Assembly (NCBI GenBank): GCA_020638975.1
Contig: JACKHN010000029.1
Coordinates: 1-64,000 of the forward strand
DNA length: 64,000 bases
Reading direction: 5' to 3'
Origin: Planctomycetaceae bacterium
GTDB lineage: Bacteria; Planctomycetota; Planctomycetia; Pirellulales; Pirellulaceae
The notes under the pieces were generated by a model. The model ran no database searches, had not been told where the DNA came from, and saw only the letters and a program-made list of their open reading frames with translations. Each line of letters starts with the position of its first letter. Position 1 is the stretch's first letter. Made by a program: the position numbers and the translations under genes. Below, piece by piece: positions 53,799 through 62,572 of this stretch.

Positions 53799-54180
53799 AC
53801 CCAATCGGCAAGGATTTTCCTGGCCGATACCCTGTGGAATCTGGAATCTGCGTTGTGTTGCTTGGAGTAACTGCCTTGAATCGCATTCAAGAATCAGGGT
53901 TCGACATCGCCTCGAACCGGTTACAGCGTAGGTACTTAGGTGTTTTTCGCGACATCTGTCTCCGGATTGATTACGATTGTAGCGACGCGGCGGAATAATC
54001 GTCGTTAGTCGTTGCGATGAAAAGTCTTGAACCAAGGAACGTGGCTTTTAGAATAGAGTTCATACCTACGTGCGCTCTGAACAGACGTTTTGTCGACCTA
54101 ACGGGTCGCCATTGTGTGGATGGAAGACGCTTGGGGGTAAGAAGGCCAAGGTTCCGCATGTCTTGTAAGGAGACAAGGTT

Positions 54181-54516
54181 ATGCGAAGTGTGATGTTTGG
54201 AGTTTTGTCCGTAGCTTGCCTAATCGGAATTGTCGTTGGTAGTGACGCGTGGCGAGATCGCTTGCACGCTCAGCAACCCGCGGCACATCCGCAAGGCGAA
54301 TTAATTGCCCTTAACAGCGATGTGGAAGAGGGGCGGCAACAGATCGTCGTCATCGATCCCAAGTCGCGCGTAATGAGTGTTTATCATATCGAGCACGCGA
54401 CAGGAGTGATCTCGCTCAAGAGCGTCCGCAACATTCATGCGGACTTGCTTATGGACGAGTTCAATACCGATAGCCCGCTGCCTAAAGAAATTCGCGCCAT
54501 TCTAGACCAAAGATAG
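54181..54516 (+). CDS. Small exported or anchored hypothetical protein
   Basis: 111 residues with an N-terminal hydrophobic segment MRSVMFGVLSVACLIGIVVG and an AAG-type mature start around DAWRDRLHAQQ. The remaining 80 residues form a compact mixed domain (QIVVIDPKSRVMSVYHIEHA and ISLKSVRNIHADLLMDEF). AAGGAG lies 8 nt before ATG 54181. I recall similar proteins in planctomycetes but know no function. It is 7 bp upstream of the HTH-acidic-membrane gene, so the two are surely cotranscribed. Confidence 0.75.
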   Translation: MRSVMFGVLSVACLIGIVVGSDAWRDRLHAQQPAAHPQGELIALNSDVEEGRQQIVVIDPKSRVMSVYHIEHATGVISLKSVRNIHADLLMDEFNTDSPLPKEIRAILDQR

Positions 54517-54523
54517 GTCACCT

Positions 54524-56005
54524 ATGTCTCAGTTCCTTGAACTCAACGAAGCCGCTAAGCGATTAGGCGTCACGCCCGACAGGTTGGTCGAGATGCGATC
54601 GAACGGCGAGATTCGCGGATTTCGCGATGGTGCCAGCTGGAAGTTCAAAGACGACGAGATCGATCGAGCCAAGGCGGAGCTTGCCGAATCTGGTGATGGC
54701 CTCGAAGACGATCTTCTTTCGTTCGACGACACGGGCAGCAGCCTTGACTTGGCCGACGACGAATCGATTCTCGTCAGCGAAGAAGAACTCGGCCATTCGG
54801 GCGAGTCGACATCAAGCACGATCATTGGGAAGGCCACCGACCCCTTGTCAGCCGAAAGCGATCTGACACTTAGCGTAGAAGACGACGACAGCGATTTGAA
54901 ATTGGCGCCGTCCGGACCAGGCAGCGACCTCACTTTGGCCGCTGATTCGGGCATCGGTGGCAGCTCAGGAATCGATAGTGAACTTTCTTTGACCGAGCCG
55001 ACCGATGGAGGTTCGAAAGTTGGCAGCGATGTAACGCTCGTTCCAGGTGTTGGACGTAGCGGCGTGTCGCTTGTGCCAGACCCAGGATCAGATAAGGGAA
55101 TGGAGCTGGGTGAGTCCGCAGCCGACTCGGACATTGGTGATCTGTTCGGCGACGACTCAGAACTCACTCTAGAGTCACCAAATTCTGGCGGCACCGGCAA
55201 TCTCGAATTGTCCGCCGACACGGGGCTTGGATCGGGCGACCTCGACATGTCGCTGGACAGTGAACTTGCGTTGAGCGACGACGACGACATGGTTCTCAGC
55301 GGAAGCGGCACCGGCAGCGATCTGTCACTAAGTGCAGGCGACAGCGGAATCAATCTCTCTTCGCCGACCGATAGCGGACTCTCGCTGGAAATCGACAGCG
55401 GCATCCAACTGGATTCACCGACGGACAGCGGACTGTCGCTGGAAGAAGAACCATTGGATCTCGGCGGTAGCTCGATCTCGTCATTGGAACTCCCAGAAGA
55501 CGAAGAGATCGTCGACCTTGACGAAATGGACGCGGAATCACCATCCGGTGTTAAGAAGGACGAAGAGTTCCTGCTCTCGCCGTCGGACGAGATGTTCATG
55601 GACGAGTCGGACAGCGGCTCGCAGGTCATCGCATTAGAGGATTCAGCGGCATTTGAACAGGATGCGGCCGCCTTAGTTCCCGAGGGCGGGGCCGCCCTGC
55701 TCGACGGAGGCCAAGGATTTGATCAACAACTCGATGCCCTCGGCGGTGGCGGAGCTCCGGCAATGCCCACGGCGGCAGCAACGCCTGCTGGCGCCGCCGC
55801 GCAGGTCTATGCCGCCGAGCCTCCAGAAACTCCCTACTCGATTTGGAATGTGCTCGGCTTGTTGGTCATCATCATGTTTCTGTCGCTTTCTGGTATTGTC
55901 ATGACCGACATGATGAAGAACATGTGGGCCTGGGATGAAGGCGGGCACGACGTGGCCACCAGCGTTTCGAATGGCCTGACGAGTGCCATCGGCTTGAAGG
56001 ACTAA
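54524..56005 (+). CDS. Excisionase-type HTH protein with long acidic repeat region and C-terminal membrane segment
   Basis: 493 residues. Residues ~4-50 are a winged HTH of the MerR/excisionase type (LNEAAKRLGVTPDRLVEMRS, then GEIRGFRDGASWKFKDDEI). Residues ~55-390 are a low-complexity acidic region built from degenerate SDLTL/SGLSL/DSGI units (for example SPTDSGLSLE twice). An Ala/Pro stretch follows, then one or two membrane segments (about 440-465, VLGLLVIIMFLSLSGIVM) and a short tail. A DNA-binding head tethered by a flexible acidic arm to the membrane is unusual; alternatively the HTH fold is used for protein contact. Cotranscribed with the small exported protein. Confidence 0.85.
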   Translation: MSQFLELNEAAKRLGVTPDRLVEMRSNGEIRGFRDGASWKFKDDEIDRAKAELAESGDGLEDDLLSFDDTGSSLDLADDESILVSEEELGHSGESTSSTIIGKATDPLSAESDLTLSVEDDDSDLKLAPSGPGSDLTLAADSGIGGSSGIDSELSLTEPTDGGSKVGSDVTLVPGVGRSGVSLVPDPGSDKGMELGESAADSDIGDLFGDDSELTLESPNSGGTGNLELSADTGLGSGDLDMSLDSELALSDDDDMVLSGSGTGSDLSLSAGDSGINLSSPTDSGLSLEIDSGIQLDSPTDSGLSLEEEPLDLGGSSISSLELPEDEEIVDLDEMDAESPSGVKKDEEFLLSPSDEMFMDESDSGSQVIALEDSAAFEQDAAALVPEGGAALLDGGQGFDQQLDALGGGGAPAMPTAAATPAGAAAQVYAAEPPETPYSIWNVLGLLVIIMFLSLSGIVMTDMMKNMWAWDEGGHDVATSVSNGLTSAIGLKD

Positions 56006-56034
56006 GGACCGGCTCAAAATACTTCATCTTTTGC

Positions 56035-56088
56035 GTAGGGTCCGCTGTGCGGACCTCAGGGATTCCTGGTCCGCACAGCGGCCCCTAC
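56035..56088. repeat. Palindromic intergenic repeat, family 3
   Basis: A 54-bp inverted repeat, GTAGGGTCCGCTGTGCGGAC on the left and GTCCGCACAGCGGCCCCTAC on the right, with a 13-nt centre. Only one copy is in the window, but its form (20-bp GC-rich arms, gene end, no T-run) matches families 1 and 2. It may end the upstream transcript. Confidence 0.75.
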
Positions 56089-56193
56089 TCTTGAAATGCC
56101 GAAGTTATTTCTGACTTAAGCGGGTCAAGTCACCAGTAATTGGGTTAATCGAGAGGCCCCAGGGCCGCCTGTACCTTTTACCGGTTGGGGCGC

Positions 56194-56290
56194 TATAATC
56201 GGGTAGTATTCGATCCACAGCACGTTCGACGTGTTTTCCCGCCTGCACGTCCGGCCTCTCAATCGTCACGCTGCCACCCACGCAGGCGGG
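56194..56290 (+). promoter_or_regulatory. TATAAT box and leader hairpin before the duplicated-domain lipoprotein
   Basis: A perfect TATAAT at 56194-56199 has no convincing -35 at 16-18 bp. The transcript would include a 9-bp stem CCCGCCTGC (56238-56246)/GCAGGCGGG (56282-56290) with a 35-nt loop, 36 nt before the start codon. The hairpin may affect mRNA stability or translation. Confidence 0.35.
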
Positions 56291-56325
56291 CGACTGCATT
56301 AGGCCTTGGCCCCAAAGAGTTTACG

Positions 56326-57432
56326 ATGCTCAAGCGTTCTACTTCGACCACGTCTCGCGTTGTCTCTGTATTCCTTATGCTGACGCTGCTTGTGGCCCTC
56401 TGCGGCTGCCGACCAGATGATCAAATCGAGCGATATCAGGTTGCTCGGGCAAAGTTGCCGCACCGTATGCTGGGGGCCGTTGTGCCTCAAGGTGAACGGG
56501 AATGGTTCTTTAAAGTCACCGGATCGAACGAGGTCGTGGCAGAATATGCGAACGCATTCACAGATTTCATCAAAACGATCCGTTTCGGAGAGGGCGACGA
56601 TTCCGACCCTGAATGGGAACTTCCCACCGGGTGGACGCAAGAAGCTGGCGAAGCGATGCGTTACGCGACAATCAAAATCCCAACCGACGAACAACCGCTC
56701 GAGCTGACCGTGATCCCGCTCCCGGTCCAGCCCAACGCCGGCCTGCTCGACAACATCAATCGCTGGCGTTCGCAACTCGGCCTCGCGCCGGTCGATGCCG
56801 CAGGGCTCGCCAAGGAGAGTACTGCCATCAAGCTCGCAGGCGGCACAGCGACGTTGGTCAACCTCGTTGGCAAGTCGGGTTCGAGTGCGCCGATGTCAGC
56901 GTCTGCCGTCAGCCAAGGAGACGCCGATCCAGACGCCGCCATGAATGCAGCGCACGCCGCCGCAGGTATCGCGACGCCCGCAGATCGAGAGGCACCAGTC
57001 GTCCCACCATCATCGATCACGTACGAAGCGCCTCCCGATTGGGAGCCAGGACAGCGGGTGATTACAGGCAACGCCTTTTCCGTCCCACGCGAAGCGGCGT
57101 TTGTCGTCGAAGACGGAGGTCGTGCTGCGCAAATCTCGATTACGAAGTTAGGAGCAGCTGCCAGCGAAGCTCTCCCGAATGTGAACCGATGGCGAGCCCA
57201 GGTCGGACTGGATCCCGTTACCGAGGAGCAGCTTGCCAAAGAGTCCCAGAAAATCGACATGCATGGAGTCGAAGGCGATTACTTCCGCCTCGTGGGTCCG
57301 CAGCAAGCAATTTTGGGCGTCATCGCAACGCATGGCGACCAGGCGTGGTTCGTGAAGTTGCAAGGTGATCACGACCTCGCCATCAAGTTACAAACACAGT
57401 TCGAGACGTTTGTTCGTTCGATTAAGTTTTGA
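56326..57432 (+). CDS. Lipoprotein with two copies of an unknown domain
   Basis: 368 residues from ATG 56326. The N-terminus MLKRSTSTTSRVVSVFLMLT...VALCGCRP contains a lipobox (LCGC). The mature part holds an internal duplication. Copy 1 has LELTVIPLP, DNINRWRSQLGLAPVDAAGLAKES and an EWFFKVTGSNEVVAEYANAFTDFIKTIRF end. Copy 2 has AQISITKLG, PNVNRWRAQVGLDPVTEEQLAKES and AWFVKLQGDHDL...FETFVRSIKF. The order of pieces is permuted slightly between copies. No known family. It is 123 bp upstream of ccsBA and probably in the same transcript, suggesting a role at the membrane in cytochrome c maturation, which is inference. Confidence 0.82.
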   Translation: MLKRSTSTTSRVVSVFLMLTLLVALCGCRPDDQIERYQVARAKLPHRMLGAVVPQGEREWFFKVTGSNEVVAEYANAFTDFIKTIRFGEGDDSDPEWELPTGWTQEAGEAMRYATIKIPTDEQPLELTVIPLPVQPNAGLLDNINRWRSQLGLAPVDAAGLAKESTAIKLAGGTATLVNLVGKSGSSAPMSASAVSQGDADPDAAMNAAHAAAGIATPADREAPVVPPSSITYEAPPDWEPGQRVITGNAFSVPREAAFVVEDGGRAAQISITKLGAAASEALPNVNRWRAQVGLDPVTEEQLAKESQKIDMHGVEGDYFRLVGPQQAILGVIATHGDQAWFVKLQGDHDLAIKLQTQFETFVRSIKF

Positions 57433-57445
57433 TGAAGAAGCGATC

Positions 57446-57537
57446 AGTATTCAGCTGTCAGCAATCAGCCTTGTAGTTTGGATTTGTCCTCCAAAAGAGC
57501 TGAGTGCTGACCGCTGGATGCTGACCACTGACCGCTA
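57446..57537. repeat. TCAG/CTGA-rich short direct and inverted repeats
   Basis: ATTCAGCTGTCAGCAATCAG on one side and GCTGACCGCTGGATGCTGAC plus CACTGACC on the other: a heptamer-like TCAGC(A/N) unit repeated on both strands in the spacer before ccsBA. Such heptameric spacer repeats occur in several large genomes; no function is implied. Confidence 0.5.
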
Positions 57538-57555
57538 TAAACATCGGAGTAGATC

Positions 57556-60500
57556 ATGGCTTCCAATTCATTGCCAACGACACCGAGTCGAGTACGCACG
57601 CGTGCGGAGGCTGATTCGGCGTGGGGCGCGATCGCGTCGATATTGGCTCCGATCGCATCGCTCAAACTGACCGTTTCTCTGTTCATCATGTCAATCTTTC
57701 TGGTGTTCGTCGGCACGCTCGCGCAAGTCGATCAGGACATGTGGGAGATCATCAACAACTACTTCCATTCGGTGTTGGTGTGGATTCCAGTGCAAGTCTT
57801 CCTGCCAAAGACGTGGTTCCCGAATCACCAAACCGTCCCGGGCGTGTTTCCGTATCCCGGGGGACTGACGCTCGGTGCCGCGTTATTCGTCAACCTTCTG
57901 GCAGCCCACTCCGTTCGCTTCAAGCCGCAAGCCAAGAGTCTGCGACTCGGTGTCGGACTCGTTGTGATGGCCATCGGTGTCCTGCTGACATGGGCGGTGA
58001 TCGCCAGTGGTCACAACGGCGAAGGCTTACAGGGCGAGCCGCCTCTTGCCTGGGCGACGATGTGGTTATGCGTCAAGCTTGGAGTTGCCGCGATGGCAGT
58101 CGCCTTGGCGATTGGCTCCGTTGCAACGATCAAACGAACACCCGAGCAGAGCGTCGAGATCGCCGCCTTCGGAATTGCTGCCTGCACTGCGATTCTACTC
58201 ACGCTGTGGCTCTTCGTATCCGGTTGGTATCTCGGCGATTCTGGTATGCGAATCCTGTGGCAGCTGATCAAGTGCGGAGCAGCATCGGTAGTATTACTCG
58301 TGGCATGCGTTTTGATCTTCAAGAAGCGAGGTGGGATCGTATTAATTCACGGCGGTGTCGGCTTGCTGATGTTGGGCGAGTTGTTCGTTGGTACCTTCGT
58401 CGCGGAAGAACGCATCGCAATCGATGAAGGAGAAACCGTTGGCCACGCCATCGACATTCGCTCCACGGAGTTAGCAATCGTCAGTTCCTCATCGGAGGAA
58501 ACCGACGATGTCGTCGTTGTACCGTTGTGGGTCAAGGGTCGGCAATCGTCGTTTCTTCGTGACGGCAAGACGATCCAACACGAAGACTTGCCATTCGACC
58601 TCGAAATCGTCGACTACTATCGCAATTCGGATCTCAAGGACGTCGGCCCCAACGCCGACAACAAGGCAACCGCTGGCAAAGGTCTGCAAACCGTTGCAAC
58701 TGAAGTACGCGGCGGCAGCGGGGCCGATTCGTCGGGCGAAGTCGATATGTCATCGGCCTATGTCCGCTTCTTGGAGAAAGGTAGCTCCAAGGAAATCGGC
58801 ACCTACCTGCTGTCGCAAGTGGTGCTGCGTAGTCGCGGAGGAGGACTGTTTACCTTCGATGAGAACATTCCCTATGACGGCAAAGATTATCACGTCGAAC
58901 TTCGTTTTAAGCGAACCTACAAGCCATACTCCCTGCGGTTGATCGATGTCCGTAAAGACGATTACATCGGCACCAGCACGCCGAGAAACTATTCGTCCGA
59001 TGTTCAGTTGGTCGATAAGTCGCGAAGCGTTGACCGTGAAGTGAAGATCTGGATGAACAATCCGTTGCGTTACGCCGGCGAGACGTTTTATCAAAGCGGC
59101 TATCACGCCGATCCTAGTGGTGTCGAAAGTACGACACTGCAAGTCGTGAAGAACACAGGCTGGATGATTCCCTACGTATCATGTGTCCTGGTGATGTTTG
59201 GTATGTTCGCTCACTTCTCAGGCACGCTGCTGCGATTCCTGCGCCGTGTTGTTTCGAGCCCCACAACCGCTGAACCAGCGGTCGAAGAATCCGCCACAGA
59301 AACGCTCATGGCGTCGCAACCTGCGAAAAGGCGAAAGGGCCCCAAACGCAAACGTGGTGAGACTGTCGAGTTGGCAGAACCATTAGAGCAACGTCGATCG
59401 CTTCAACCGGCGAGCGACAAGGCCGTGATCGTCCTCACCGTAATCGTTGTGTTGTTGTTTGGCGGATGGCTGGCCAGCAAAGCTCGTCCCGCCAAAGTGA
59501 AGCCCGGCGAGATGGATGTGGTTGGCTTCGGCAAGTTGCCACTGGTCTTTGAAGGACGCGTCAAGCCGTTCGACACGCTGGCCCGCAACAGCTTGCGTGT
59601 TCTCTCGACCAAAGAACAGCTTAAGGATGGCATGGGCAAGAATCAGCCGGCCATTGTGTGGTTGCTGGATGTCATCTCCGCCTCGAAGGCTGGCATGAAG
59701 CACGAAGTGTTCAAGATCGACAACCTCGAATTGCTCGACACGCTGAAGCTGACTCGCCGCAAAGGTGGCCTCTACTCGATGGACGAGATCGAACCTCGCA
59801 TGGACGAGTTTCGCAAGCAAGTTCGACTCGCCAACGAAGTGCCAACTGAGGATATGAGCGTTTATCAGCGAAAGGTCTTGGAGCTGGATCGTAAGCTACA
59901 ACTGTTCTTCAAGCTTCGCGAAGCGTTCCGGATGCCCGAGGAAGGGCTGCCCGCAGATGAAGAAGCCTCCTATCTAGCGGGTATGGCCAATGTCAGCCAA
60001 GAGTTGGCAACCGCGCCCGTCCCCTATGCGATTCCCGTCGACGACGAGCAGCAATCCTGGGAGCCGTTTGTGACGGCTGTCACACGACTGTGGGCGAAGG
60101 ATATCGCCGAGAGATACAAAGTCGCAACTACTGCCGATCTGTCGGCGAAACTCTCTTCGGAGATCTTGAGTGACGACAACATCGATCAATTGGTGGAAAC
60201 GCGACTGCTCGGCATGATCAAGAGTTTGGCCGACCAAAGCATCCCTCCGGACCAACTCGACGCTTATGCTCGTGAATCACTGGTCCGCATGCCCGAGGAT
60301 GTCCGCGAGCGAGTGACAAAGGGGATTCGAGAAGAGATCTCCGCCAGCGGTCGCGAGATTCAGACAACGCTGACGATGTCTTTAGACACTGCGCTCGGCA
60401 AGGGTGGATTTGAATCGGCAGAGAATCCAGTTGCCCGCTCGATGTGGAATATGCTGACGTCTTATCGTGACAGCGACGAACACTCGTTCTCACGAGCGTT

Positions 60501-61566
60501 GGAAGCTTATCACGGAGCACTCGCCGCTAACTCACCCGAATCGCTAGACACCGGGAAGACGAACTTCGAGGCTTCCTTTAATAACTTCGCGCCGTTTTAC
60601 AACTGCTCAGCCCTTTACGTCTTTGCTTTCGTCCTGACATCCATCGGCTTTCTGGCACGACCTTTCGGTTGGGATCGGCCTTTCAATTGGGCGGCATTTG
60701 GTCTGATTGCTCTGACGCTGGTTGTGCATACACTTGCTTTGGCTGGTCGCATCTATATTTCTGGTCGACCTCCCGTCACAAACCTCTACTCGTCAGCGAT
60801 CTTCATTGGTTGGGCTGCCGTATTCTTGGGCTTGGGGCTTGAATTCCTGTTCCGCATCGGAATTGGAAACCTTGTCGCTACGGTGGCGGGTTTCAACACG
60901 CTCGTCATCGCTCACCAGTTGGCCGGTGATGGTGATACATTTACCGTATTGCAGGCCGTACTCGACACACAATTCTGGCTGGCGACACATGTGGTTTGCA
61001 TCACGCTTGGGTACGCAACCACCTTCGTGGCGGGAATGCTTGGGATCATCTTTGTCATTGCGGGGGTCGCGACGCCGGCACTGTCCGATCAAGTTGGTCA
61101 ATCGACCGTTCGCAAGACGCTTGCCAACATGATCTATGGCATCATCTGCTTTGCGCTGTTCTTCAGCTTTGTCGGCACCGTCCTCGGCGGCTTGTGGGCG
61201 GACGATTCATGGGGCCGTTTCTGGGGTTGGGATCCCAAGGAGAATGGTGCCTTGATGATTGTGTTGTGGAACGCCGTGGTACTGCACGCTCGCTGGGGCG
61301 GGATCGTGCGTGATCGCGGTTTGGCCCTACTCGTAATCGGTGGGAACATGGTGACCGCTTGGTCCTGGTTCGGCGTCAACGAACTCGGTGTTGGCCTTCA
61401 CTCCTACGGATTTACGGAAGGCGTCGTCCCCACGCTTGTTTCTTTCTGGGGGAGCCAACTCGCAATCATCGCGATTGGTTTGCTGCCCACAACGATGTGG
61501 TGGAGTTACAAGGCGGAAGAGAAACTAAAGAAGAGCAAGCCGCTTCGAACACAGGTTGCGACCTAG
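57556..61566 (+). CDS. Cytochrome c haem lyase, CcsB(ResB)-CcsA(ResC) fusion
   Basis: 1336 residues, system II cytochrome c biogenesis. Residues ~30-560 are the ResB part, with helices near 35-55 (LTVSLFIMSIFLVFVGTLAQVDQD), 105-175 and 210-260, then a large periplasmic domain. Residues ~640-1010 are a soluble insertion opening FGKLPLVFEGRVKPFDTLAR. The CcsA part, from ~1020, has several helices, the tryptophan-rich haem site WGRFWGWDPKE starting at about 1219, and flanking haem-ligand His residues in LATHVVCITLG and GVGLHSYGF. It carries haem outward and attaches it to CxxCH apocytochromes. Fused forms are known in several phyla; the length is at the upper end. Confidence 0.94.
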   Translation: MASNSLPTTPSRVRTRAEADSAWGAIASILAPIASLKLTVSLFIMSIFLVFVGTLAQVDQDMWEIINNYFHSVLVWIPVQVFLPKTWFPNHQTVPGVFPYPGGLTLGAALFVNLLAAHSVRFKPQAKSLRLGVGLVVMAIGVLLTWAVIASGHNGEGLQGEPPLAWATMWLCVKLGVAAMAVALAIGSVATIKRTPEQSVEIAAFGIAACTAILLTLWLFVSGWYLGDSGMRILWQLIKCGAASVVLLVACVLIFKKRGGIVLIHGGVGLLMLGELFVGTFVAEERIAIDEGETVGHAIDIRSTELAIVSSSSEETDDVVVVPLWVKGRQSSFLRDGKTIQHEDLPFDLEIVDYYRNSDLKDVGPNADNKATAGKGLQTVATEVRGGSGADSSGEVDMSSAYVRFLEKGSSKEIGTYLLSQVVLRSRGGGLFTFDENIPYDGKDYHVELRFKRTYKPYSLRLIDVRKDDYIGTSTPRNYSSDVQLVDKSRSVDREVKIWMNNPLRYAGETFYQSGYHADPSGVESTTLQVVKNTGWMIPYVSCVLVMFGMFAHFSGTLLRFLRRVVSSPTTAEPAVEESATETLMASQPAKRRKGPKRKRGETVELAEPLEQRRSLQPASDKAVIVLTVIVVLLFGGWLASKARPAKVKPGEMDVVGFGKLPLVFEGRVKPFDTLARNSLRVLSTKEQLKDGMGKNQPAIVWLLDVISASKAGMKHEVFKIDNLELLDTLKLTRRKGGLYSMDEIEPRMDEFRKQVRLANEVPTEDMSVYQRKVLELDRKLQLFFKLREAFRMPEEGLPADEEASYLAGMANVSQELATAPVPYAIPVDDEQQSWEPFVTAVTRLWAKDIAERYKVATTADLSAKLSSEILSDDNIDQLVETRLLGMIKSLADQSIPPDQLDAYARESLVRMPEDVRERVTKGIREEISASGREIQTTLTMSLDTALGKGGFESAENPVARSMWNMLTSYRDSDEHSFSRALEAYHGALAANSPESLDTGKTNFEASFNNFAPFYNCSALYVFAFVLTSIGFLARPFGWDRPFNWAAFGLIALTLVVHTLALAGRIYISGRPPVTNLYSSAIFIGWAAVFLGLGLEFLFRIGIGNLVATVAGFNTLVIAHQLAGDGDTFTVLQAVLDTQFWLATHVVCITLGYATTFVAGMLGIIFVIAGVATPALSDQVGQSTVRKTLANMIYGIICFALFFSFVGTVLGGLWADDSWGRFWGWDPKENGALMIVLWNAVVLHARWGGIVRDRGLALLVIGGNMVTAWSWFGVNELGVGLHSYGFTEGVVPTLVSFWGSQLAIIAIGLLPTTMWWSYKAEEKLKKSKPLRTQVAT

Positions 61567-61591
61567 CGAGAGTTTTGGCTAACAACCCGAA

Positions 61592-62572
61592 ATGAACGCC
61601 ACATCGTCAATCGAATCGAACGCTCAGCAACTGCTAGTCGGTCGTCTTGCTCCTTCGCCTACCGGTGCACAGCATGTCGGAAATGCGCGCACTTACCTCA
61701 TGGCATGGCTCTCAATCCGATCGCGAGGCGGACGAGTCATCATGCGGATCGAGGATCTGGATTCGCCTCGCGTGAAGGCGTGGGCAGTCGAACAAGCGAT
61801 GGAGGATCTGCGTTGGCTCGGGCTCGACTGGGACGAAGGCCCGGATATCGGAGGCCCGAACGGCCCCTACGTTCAAACGCAACGGCTCGAATTGTATCGG
61901 GATGCCTTTGAGTCACTGCGTGTGAGTGAGCGAATCTACCCCTGCACGTGTTCCCGCTCCGACGTTCTAGCAGCCGCCAGCGCACCGCACGCCGGTCACG
62001 AAGGACCGATTTATCCAGGCACCTGTGCGACGCGGTCAGCCACCGACGCCGAATCGCTAAACGATCAGCCTTTCTCTTGGCGTTTCCGTACAACACCCAC
62101 AAACCGTCGCCTTAATGATCTCTGTGTCGGCGAGAGTGACCTGAACCTGGCCACCGAATTGGGCGACTTCGTGATCGCGAAGTCCGACGGAACACCTGCC
62201 TATCAACTGGCGGTCGTCTGCGACGATCATGCGATGCAAGTGACCGAAGTGCTGCGCGGCGATGATCTGTTGCCCAGCGCGTTCCGACAGATCGAGTTGT
62301 ACGACTTCTTCGGCTGGTCAGTTCCGCAATTCGCTCATGTTCCGCTAGTCATCGGACCGGACGGACGTCGCCTTGCAAAAAGGCATGGCGACACGCGACT
62401 CGCGACGTTGCGAGAGCAAGGCGTTCGTGCCGAGAGTCTGCTGGGGCTGCTGGCACAGTCGTGTGGTTTGCGACCGTCTCCTGATCCGACGACAGCTGGA
62501 GAGTTGCTCGCAGATTTCGATCTCGTGAAGCTTCCCCATGCTCCGTTCGAGTATCGTGACCAACTCGCCTAG
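61592..62572 (+). CDS. gluQ: Glutamyl-Q tRNA(Asp) synthetase
   Basis: A 326-residue truncated GluRS paralogue lacking the anticodon-binding domain, which glutamylates queuosine at position 34 of tRNA(Asp). The HIGH-like motif is in RLAPSPTGAQHVGNART, the zinc ligands in YPCTCSRSD and further Cys, and the KMSKS-like motif in DGRRLAKRHGD. The length is typical of GluQ-RS (about 300) and well below full GluRS. It follows ccsBA by 25 bp and may be cotranscribed. Its stop overlaps by 4 bp the end of the convergent unknown gene. Confidence 0.92.
   Translation: MNATSSIESNAQQLLVGRLAPSPTGAQHVGNARTYLMAWLSIRSRGGRVIMRIEDLDSPRVKAWAVEQAMEDLRWLGLDWDEGPDIGGPNGPYVQTQRLELYRDAFESLRVSERIYPCTCSRSDVLAAASAPHAGHEGPIYPGTCATRSATDAESLNDQPFSWRFRTTPTNRRLNDLCVGESDLNLATELGDFVIAKSDGTPAYQLAVVCDDHAMQVTEVLRGDDLLPSAFRQIELYDFFGWSVPQFAHVPLVIGPDGRRLAKRHGDTRLATLREQGVRAESLLGLLAQSCGLRPSPDPTTAGELLADFDLVKLPHAPFEYRDQLA

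Noticed and set aside
54529..55629. 366-codon Ser/Pro-rich antisense frame.
   Set aside because: A mirror of the acidic Asp/Ser repeat region of the real HTH-acidic protein on the other strand.
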